Shown: piece after piece, positions 58,957 through 64,000 of the stretch
Numbering within the stretch: position 1 is the first letter of the stretch
Layout of the letters: the number at the start of each line of letters is the position of its first letter
From: Salinigranum salinum
GTDB taxonomy: Archaea > Halobacteriota > Halobacteria > Halobacteriales > Haloferacaceae
Assembly: GCF_009176545.1 (NCBI RefSeq)
Contig: NZ_VTOJ01000001.1
Location: forward strand, 744,001-808,000
Length of the DNA: 64,000 bases
Direction: 5' to 3'
Notes under the pieces: generated by a model
The model's input: only the letters and a program-made list of their open reading frames with translations
What the model was told of the DNA's origin: nothing
The model's database searches: none
Position numbers and translations under genes: made by a program

Positions 58957-60363
58957 ATGACTGCCGCGTTCCTCACCGGTACCACGATCGCGCTCGGGGT
59001 CGTGGCCATCGCCGTGTTGCTCGTCGTCTCGGCGTTCTTCTCCGGGAGCGAGATCGCCATCTTCTCGCTCGAACGCCACCAGCTCTCGGCGCTCTTGGAG
59101 ACCGACGACGCCCCCGACCCGCGGGCGGCGGTACTCCAGCGCCTCCGCGAGGACCCCCACCGGCTCCTGGTGACGATCCTCGTGGGCAACAACATGGTCA
59201 ACATCGCGATGGCGAGCATCGCCTCCGTCCTCCTCGCCGCGGCGCTCTCGCCCGAGGTGGCGATCGTCGCGACGACGCTCGGGATGAGCGCGCTCGTCCT
59301 CGTCTTCGGCGAGATCACGCCGAAGTCGTACGGCGTCGCCAACGCCGAACGCCTCGCGCTCCGGGTCGCCGGCCCGCTCGTGGCCGTCGAGCGACTGCTG
59401 TTCCCGCTCGTCTTCTTCTTCGACGTCGTCTCGCGCGGGCTCAACCGGGTGACGGGCGGCGGCGAGGACATCGAACGCCCGTACGTCACTCGCGAGGAGA
59501 TCGCGGCGCTGTTGAAGACGGGCGAGCGGGTCGGCGTCATCGACGAGGCCGAACACGAGATGGTCGAGGGCGTCTTCGAGCTCGGGTCGACGACGGCGCG
59601 GGAGGTGATGGTCCCCCGCGTGAACCTCGTCGCGGTCGACGTGGAGACGCCGCTCGACGAGGTCATCGAGGTGTGTGCCACGAACCGGCTCACCCGGGTC
59701 CCCGTCTACCAGGGGACGCTCGACACCGTCGTCGGGATCGCGGACATCCGCGACGCCGAACGCGCGCTCCGCGAGGGGAGGGGCCTCGACGAGGTGCTCC
59801 TCCCCACGCTCCAGGTGCCGGAGGGACGGGAGATCGACGACCTCCTCGCGGAGATGCAGTCCAAGCGCGTCACGATGGTCATCGTCCGCGACGAGTTCGG
59901 CGAGACCGAGGGCATCCTCACCGTCGAGGACATCCTCGAGGAGATTGTCGGCGAGATCTTCGAGGTCGGCGAGGAGCGGTTCATCCGACCGACGACCGAC
60001 GGGCTCGTCGTCAAGGGTGAGGTCACCGTCGGCGAGGTGAGCGACGTGCTCGGCGTCGACCTCCCGACCGAGGGCGAGTTCGAGACCGTCGCCGGCCTCA
60101 TCAATGCGGAACTGGGTCGCATCGGCGACGTCGGCGACAGCGTCGTCGTCGACGACGTCGCCCTCGACGTCGAACGTGTCGACGGCCACCGCATCCGCCG
60201 GGTGCGTGTCCGCCCGCTCACCGACGCGGACGACGGCAGTGACGGGATCGGTGAGGGCGGTGATGGGACCGGCGACGCCGGCGAGGACGAGGACGATCAC
60301 GGTGGGACGGCGGGTCCCGACGGGACGGACGACGAGCACGGGGCCGACACCGTCGATCGGTGA
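58957..60363 (+). CDS. CNNM / CorC-HlyC family membrane protein with CBS pair
   Basis: A 468-residue protein. The N-terminal CNNM (DUF21) domain has four membrane segments and the conserved 'VVSAFFSGSEIAIFSLERHQ' and 'VLVFGEITPKSYGVANAERL' motifs. A CBS pair follows ('AREVMVPRVNLVAVDVETPL', 'RVPVYQGTLDTVVGIADIRD'), then a CorC_HlyC transporter-associated domain ('GEVTVGEVSDVLGVDLPTEG') and an acidic Asp/Gly-rich tail. Homologues are linked to magnesium or sodium export, so a divalent-ion transport role is inferred. The ATG at 58957 begins MTAAFLTGT before the first helix; the GTG at 58870 is an unlikely alternative. Confidence 0.9.
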   Translation: MTAAFLTGTTIALGVVAIAVLLVVSAFFSGSEIAIFSLERHQLSALLETDDAPDPRAAVLQRLREDPHRLLVTILVGNNMVNIAMASIASVLLAAALSPEVAIVATTLGMSALVLVFGEITPKSYGVANAERLALRVAGPLVAVERLLFPLVFFFDVVSRGLNRVTGGGEDIERPYVTREEIAALLKTGERVGVIDEAEHEMVEGVFELGSTTAREVMVPRVNLVAVDVETPLDEVIEVCATNRLTRVPVYQGTLDTVVGIADIRDAERALREGRGLDEVLLPTLQVPEGREIDDLLAEMQSKRVTMVIVRDEFGETEGILTVEDILEEIVGEIFEVGEERFIRPTTDGLVVKGEVTVGEVSDVLGVDLPTEGEFETVAGLINAELGRIGDVGDSVVVDDVALDVERVDGHRIRRVRVRPLTDADDGSDGIGEGGDGTGDAGEDEDDHGGTAGPDGTDDEHGADTVDR

Positions 60364-60495
60364 GTTGACTCCGCTTCGACAGCCACGACGGGGGTCGGCC
60401 ACCACTGCCGGCACCACGGCGCGTTCGACTCCCGTGTCGCCGTCCGTCCGCCGGTCTGCCACAAGGCTTTGGCTCGTGTGGTCCGTCTACCGTAC

Positions 60496-60957
60496 GTGGC
60501 ATTCGAACTCGAGGACTTCGCGGCGAACTCCGAGCGGATCATGCGGTGGCTGGAGATGGGGGCCGCGTACTTCCTGGTCGCGCTGTTCGCCATCGGCGTC
60601 TTCGATCTCGGCCTCTCGCTGTACCAGCTCCTGGTGTCGGGACGGTTCACGGACCCCGACGCCGTGATCGACCTCATCGACACGGTTCTCCTGCTGTTGA
60701 TCATCGTCGAGGTGTTCCAGACGGTCGTCGCCTTCAGCCGGAACGAACCCGTCATCCGTATCGTGATCAACGCCGCGCTCATCGCCATCGCGCGGAAGGT
60801 GATCAGCTACCGTCCGGGCGAGTACCAGAACATCGAGGAGGCGTTCGTCGCCGCCGGCTCCTTCACCCTCCTCCTGGCCGTCCTCGTCTTCGCCTTCTTC
60901 GTCATCCGTCGCGTCGACATCGAGCCGCTCGAACCCGACCCCGGCGAACTCGAGTGA
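60496..60957 (+). CDS. PsiE family membrane protein
   Basis: A 153-residue integral membrane protein of the phosphate-starvation-inducible PsiE family. Four helices are visible, with 'MGAAYFLVALFAIGVFDLGL', 'DLIDTVLLLLIIVEVFQTVV' and 'PVIRIVINAALIAIARKVIS' carrying the family pattern. The biochemical function is unknown. The start is probably the GTG at 60496, because a TATA-like aggctttgg at 60462-60470 lies about 30 bases upstream. No Pho-like regulatory box was recognised. Confidence 0.82.
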   Translation: MAFELEDFAANSERIMRWLEMGAAYFLVALFAIGVFDLGLSLYQLLVSGRFTDPDAVIDLIDTVLLLLIIVEVFQTVVAFSRNEPVIRIVINAALIAIARKVISYRPGEYQNIEEAFVAAGSFTLLLAVLVFAFFVIRRVDIEPLEPDPGELE

Positions 60958-61062
60958 CCATCGGCCCGACACGTGGCCCGCGAGACGGCACACGTCACCG
61001 GGACCGGCCCGGCCTTCGGTCGCCGCCCCTACTCGGTTCCGTTTCGCGCTCGGTCGTCCCAC

Positions 61063-62475
61063 TCAGCTCCGTCCCGCGAGTTCGTCCGCCGCCGCGCGGA
61101 ACAGCCCGTCGAGGATCTCGGGCGTGGTCGGGTGGTACGCCCGATCCGGGATCTCTGCGACGTCGAGTCCCATCTCGACGGCCAGTTGCATCGTCTTCGC
61201 CATCACGTCGGCGTGGTAGTGCAGCCCCTGGTAGCCGAGTACCCGTCCATCCGTGCCGACGACGAGCGTCGCCAGCCCTCTGGGGGTGGCCTTCGTCTTG
61301 AACACGCCGTCGTCGCTGGCGTGCCGCGTCACGGCGACGTGGTCGACGCCCGCTGTCGTCGCGGAGGCGACCGAGTGACCCACGCGGGCGTACGGGTAGA
61401 CGCCCGCCGCCGAGAAGACGACGTGGTGGTGGACGTTCTCGTACTCGGCCAGGTCGTCGCCGGCCGCGTGCGCGAGAACGTTCCGGGCGGCGACGAACCC
61501 CTGTTCCTTGGCGACGTGCAGGATGGGCTCCTTCCGGTTGACGTCCCCGACGACGAACGTGTGGGGGTCGTCGCGTGCCTGCATCGTATCGTCGACCCAC
61601 CCCGGCTCGGGCGTCAGCGCCGTGTTCTCCAGCCCGAGCCCGTCGAGGTTCGGGCGGCGACCGGTGAAGACGAAGAGTCGCTCGGCCTCGCGCGTCACCT
61701 CTACCCCGTCGTGTTCGAGGTGCATCCGTACGCCCCCTTCGACAGATTCGATCCGCTGTTCGTACGCGTTCGTGAGGATCTCGACGCCGAACTCCTCGCG
61801 GTAGATGTCGAGCAGTTCGTCGCCGAAGTCGGGGTCGGCCTCGTCGAGCGGCCGGGCGTCGTGTTCGACCACGGTGAGGTCCACACCGGCCTCGGCGAGG
61901 TACGGCACCATCTCCATGCCGACGTAACCGAACCCCATCACGATCCCCGACTCGGGGAGCGACGTCGCGTCGAGCACGTCCGCGCTCGTCAGCGGGTCGA
62001 CCGCGTCGATGCCGGGGAGGTCGGGGACGTTCACGACCGAACCCGTGGCGACGACCACGTAGTCGGCTTCGATTTCGTCGCCGCTCGGTTCTAGGTGAAG
62101 CGTGTGGTCGTCGACGAACGTCGCCCGCTCGTGACGGAACTCGACCTCCTCTCGCTCCGCCATCCCGTGGACGGCGGTGCGGCGGTGACGCGCGAAGTCG
62201 TGGATGTGTTCGTCTTTGGTGTCGACGATCCGGTCGAGGTCCATCTCGGGCAGATCGCCGACGAGTCGGTCGTCGTGTCGGGCGCTGTACCGGTGGCCCG
62301 CCGCGGAGATGACTTCCTTCGACGGCATGCACCCCCGGAGGATGCAGAGCCCACCGCCGGGCTCGCCGTCGTCGACGAGCGTCAGTCGCGAGACCGCTCC
62401 GCCGACGTGTTCCGCGAGTCGCTCCGCGACGGCGACCCCGGCGCTGCCGTACGCTCCGATGATTGCGACGTGCAT
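61063..62475 (-). CDS. class I flavin disulfide oxidoreductase (lipoamide/mercuric reductase-like)
   Basis: A 470-residue NAD(P)H-FAD enzyme. The FAD fold 'VAIIGAYGSAGVAVAERLAE' lacks the usual GxGxxG spacing. The redox disulfide is Cys44 and Cys49 in 'GGLCILRGCMPSK', where most family members have CxNxGCxPSK. The NAD fold 'GIVMGFGYVGMEMVPYLAEA' and the C-terminal proton-relay His448-Glu453 ('YHPTTPE') are present, so a disulfide reductase activity is likely. No 2-oxoacid dehydrogenase genes are nearby. The substrate (lipoamide, mycothiol-like or gamma-Glu-Cys disulfide, metal) is unknown. A TATA-like minus-strand GGCTTTCC lies about 30 bases before the ATG. Confidence 0.8.
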   Translation of the reverse strand: MHVAIIGAYGSAGVAVAERLAEHVGGAVSRLTLVDDGEPGGGLCILRGCMPSKEVISAAGHRYSARHDDRLVGDLPEMDLDRIVDTKDEHIHDFARHRRTAVHGMAEREEVEFRHERATFVDDHTLHLEPSGDEIEADYVVVATGSVVNVPDLPGIDAVDPLTSADVLDATSLPESGIVMGFGYVGMEMVPYLAEAGVDLTVVEHDARPLDEADPDFGDELLDIYREEFGVEILTNAYEQRIESVEGGVRMHLEHDGVEVTREAERLFVFTGRRPNLDGLGLENTALTPEPGWVDDTMQARDDPHTFVVGDVNRKEPILHVAKEQGFVAARNVLAHAAGDDLAEYENVHHHVVFSAAGVYPYARVGHSVASATTAGVDHVAVTRHASDDGVFKTKATPRGLATLVVGTDGRVLGYQGLHYHADVMAKTMQLAVEMGLDVAEIPDRAYHPTTPEILDGLFRAAADELAGRS

Positions 62476-62577
62476 ACCCGGCTTCCACCGGGTGCGGGGA
62501 AAGCCGTTGGGGCGGTCGTGCGAACGGATCGCCCAACCGCGATCCCGTACGCGACCTCGCCGTCCGACCCCGGCGCG

Positions 62578-63537
62578 TCAGCGGGAGATCTCGTCGTCGT
62601 CCTCGGCAATGACGGTCTCGACCTCCGCGGGCGTGATCACGGCGAGGTCGCCGTCGATCGTCCGTTTCAGCGAGGCGGTCGCCGCACCGTAGGTGAGACA
62701 GTGTTCCACGTCGCCGCCGCCCGCACGTGCGGTGAGGAAGCCGCCGACGAAGGCGTCGCCCGTCCCGATGGCGTCGAACGTCTCCGCCTCGTACACCGGC
62801 TGTTCGAACACCTCGCCGCCGTGGATGCCGACTGCGCCCTTGTCGCCGCGCGTGACGACGACCGTGTCGGCTTCGGAGTCGGTCGCCAGCCCGTGAGCGA
62901 TCTGGATGGCTTCCCCGTCGCGGCCGAGCACCTCGCGGGCGTCGCGCTCGGCGGCGAACAGCACGTCGACGTGGGGGAGCAGCGCCTCGTACGTCTCCTT
63001 CGCCCGCGCCTCGGACCACAGCTTCGACCGGTAGTTCAGGTCGAACGCGATCGTCGTCCCGCCCTCCTTGGCGACCTCGAACAGCGCTGCCGTCGTCTGC
63101 CGGAGCGTGTCGGAGAGGGCCGGCGTGATCCCGCTCGTGAAGAACGTGTCGGCCTCGGCGACGACGCCCGTCGCGAGTTCGTCGGGCGTCGCCGTCGTCA
63201 CCGAGGCGTCGGCCCGGTCGTAGATGACCTCGGTCCCCCGTGGCGGCCCCCCGTGTTCGAGGTAGTAGGTGCCGAGGCGTCCGTCGGTCGAGGTGTCCCA
63301 CTTGACGCCCGTCCGAACGCCGTGGCCACGGAGTTCGCGGACGAGTCGCCGACCGAGCGCCGAGTCGGGGAGCTTCGAGAGCCACACGGCGTCGAGACCG
63401 AGCAGGGAGGCCGCGACGGCGACGTTGCTCTCGGAGCCACCCGCCTGCACGTCGAGCGTGCGGGTCCGCTCGAGCCGCTCTCCACGTGGCGGCGAGAGTC
63501 GCAACATGGTCTCGCCGAACGTTACGAGATCTGTCAT
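62578..63537 (-). CDS. kdgK: 2-keto-3-deoxygluconate kinase, PfkB family
   Basis: A 319-residue ribokinase-like sugar kinase. PfkB signature 1 is '[19 protein letters not shown]' and signature 2 is '[15 protein letters not shown]', whose Asp is the catalytic base. The sequence opening '[20 protein letters not shown]' and the segment '[20 protein letters not shown]' match haloarchaeal KDG kinases of the semi-phosphorylative Entner-Doudoroff pathway, which also accept 2-keto-3-deoxygalactonate. The ATG at 63537 lies about 25 bases after a minus-strand TATA-like ACTTTTGTAC. It forms a sugar-catabolic theme with azf and the MocA-type oxidoreductase. Confidence 0.87.
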   Translation of the reverse strand: MTDLVTFGETMLRLSPPRGERLERTRTLDVQAGGSESNVAVAASLLGLDAVWLSKLPDSALGRRLVRELRGHGVRTGVKWDTSTDGRLGTYYLEHGGPPRGTEVIYDRADASVTTATPDELATGVVAEADTFFTSGITPALSDTLRQTTAALFEVAKEGGTTIAFDLNYRSKLWSEARAKETYEALLPHVDVLFAAERDAREVLGRDGEAIQIAHGLATDSEADTVVVTRGDKGAVGIHGGEVFEQPVYEAETFDAIGTGDAFVGGFLTARAGGGDVEHCLTYGAATASLKRTIDGDLAVITPAEVETVIAEDDDEISR

Positions 63538-63660
63538 CGTCCCGGATTCGGCGCACCCGTACAAAAGTCCGGCCGGTCGCGAACGGAATCCGCGGAGAGC
63601 CCTGCTCACCTGTCGTGCGGGACTGCCGGCGACGGTGGACCGACTGCGACCGCCGTGGTG

Positions 63661-64000
63661 TCAGGCGTCCGACTGCCCGGCGGACGGGCTCGAGACCGGG
63701 TCGGGACACACGACGCTCGCGTCGTACCGGATCGTGCTCTCGAACCTCCCGTCCGGCGTCGTCGCCTCCACCGTGAGCAGTGCGTCGACCCGACCGTGGT
63801 GATCGTTGCAGTCGACGTCGGCCATCACCGGCGTCATCTCGCCGCTCGCGAGGCCGTCGTAGCTCCCGTCGACCTCGATCGGACTGTCGGGTCGTTCCAT
63901 CACCCGCAGGTCGAGGGCCCGGTCGGAAACGCGGTTCTCGACGACCAGGAGCTTGACGCGCGTCTCGGTCCGCGTGACAGGGTCTTCGCCCGGATACTGC
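63661..64000 (-). CDS. C-terminal part of an unknown protein, 5' end beyond the window
   Basis: The frame is open from the right edge to a TGA at 63661-63663 and is about 112 codons long here. The text reads 'EDPVTRTETRVKLLVVENRV', then 'SDRALDLRVMERPDSPIEVD', 'TPVMADVDCNDHHGRVDALL' and 'STIRYDASVVCPDPVSSPSA'. The beta-strand pattern, two Cys and a Ser/Pro tail suggest a secreted or lipoprotein-type domain, but without the N-terminus this is uncertain. The GTG/ATG pair at 63898-63903 is internal, not a start, because good coding sequence continues upstream of it. Confidence 0.6.
   Translation of the reverse strand, partial: QYPGEDPVTRTETRVKLLVVENRVSDRALDLRVMERPDSPIEVDGSYDGLASGEMTPVMADVDCNDHHGRVDALLTVEATTPDGRFESTIRYDASVVCPDPVSSPSAGQSDA

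Noticed and set aside
58815..58960. Arg/Ser-rich small frame whose stop overlaps the CNNM-type start
   Set aside because: The ATGA overlap looks like an operon junction, but the peptide is low-complexity Arg/Ser from the repeat region and unlike haloarchaeal proteins.
60995..63709. 904-codon minus-strand frame across the disulfide reductase and KDG kinase
   Set aside because: It overlaps two intact genes on the same strand in another frame, and its translation is almost all Arg, Gly and Pro.

Overview
The window is chromosomal DNA of a halophilic archaeon (class Halobacteria). The sequence is GC-rich with strong third-position G/C. The proteins are very acidic and rich in Asp, Glu and Val. 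Many genes have an archaeal TATA element 24-33 bases before the start codon and little or no 5' leader. Characteristic genes include a doublet archaeal histone, OB-fold RPA, archaeal-type dihydroneopterin aldolase, class I CCA-adding enzyme, the NAD-dependent glucose-6-phosphate dehydrogenase Azf, and many haloarchaea-restricted DUF proteins and Cys-anchored lipoproteins. The genus cannot be fixed from the sequence alone.

Layout. 1-11.3 kb: housekeeping and surface genes (MFS transporter cut by the left edge, Ig-like surface protein, cold-shock protein, Gfo/Idh/MocA oxidoreductase, DUF429, DUF3179 lipoprotein, methyltransferase, lipoprotein). 11.3-22.4 kb: an accessory, partly decayed zone. 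It holds alpha/beta-hydrolase fragments, small membrane proteins, an orphan paralogue of A-type ATP synthase subunit D, a GH15 glucoamylase, a frameshifted CPBP protease, gene debris, and tRNA-Phe and tRNA-Val genes followed by unusual T-arm-like palindromes. 22.4-28.9 kb: DUF192, ABC exporter, DUF5790, MptD, Azf, DUF309. 29.0-32.4 kb: copper module, a CopR-like Lrp/TRASH regulator plus a CopA ATPase. 32.5-34.5 kb: more truncated genes and two tRNAs. 34.6-39.0 kb: information-processing block, CCA enzyme, histone deacetylase, histone and RPA. 39.2-43.3 kb: lipoproteins, tRNA-Arg with a paired-hairpin repeat, a MOT1-like transporter and a RosR-like regulator. 43.3-47.9 kb: MalQ, an SDR, and a bdhA/phaZ-like pair for polyhydroxyalkanoate mobilisation. 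48.0-56.7 kb: assimilatory nitrate island, nirA-DUF6360 divergent from two tandem nasA paralogues and a NarK-type transporter. 56.8-64 kb: CBS-MaoC fusion, NikR, CNNM/CorC-type protein, PsiE, flavin disulfide oxidoreductase, KDG kinase, and a protein cut by the right edge.

How they work together. Nitrate is imported (NarK), reduced to nitrite (NasA) and then to ammonium (NirA); the MOT1-like transporter could supply molybdate for NasA. Glucoamylase, MalQ, Azf and KDG kinase form a sugar and polysaccharide catabolic set. The patatin-like depolymerase and 3-hydroxybutyrate dehydrogenase would recycle PHA. No transposase, integrase, CRISPR array, rRNA or replication origin was recognised. The most unusual features are structured repeats next to tRNA genes, the orphan AtpD paralogue, the tandem promoter/operator of the copper regulator, and patchy near-identity between the two nasA genes.
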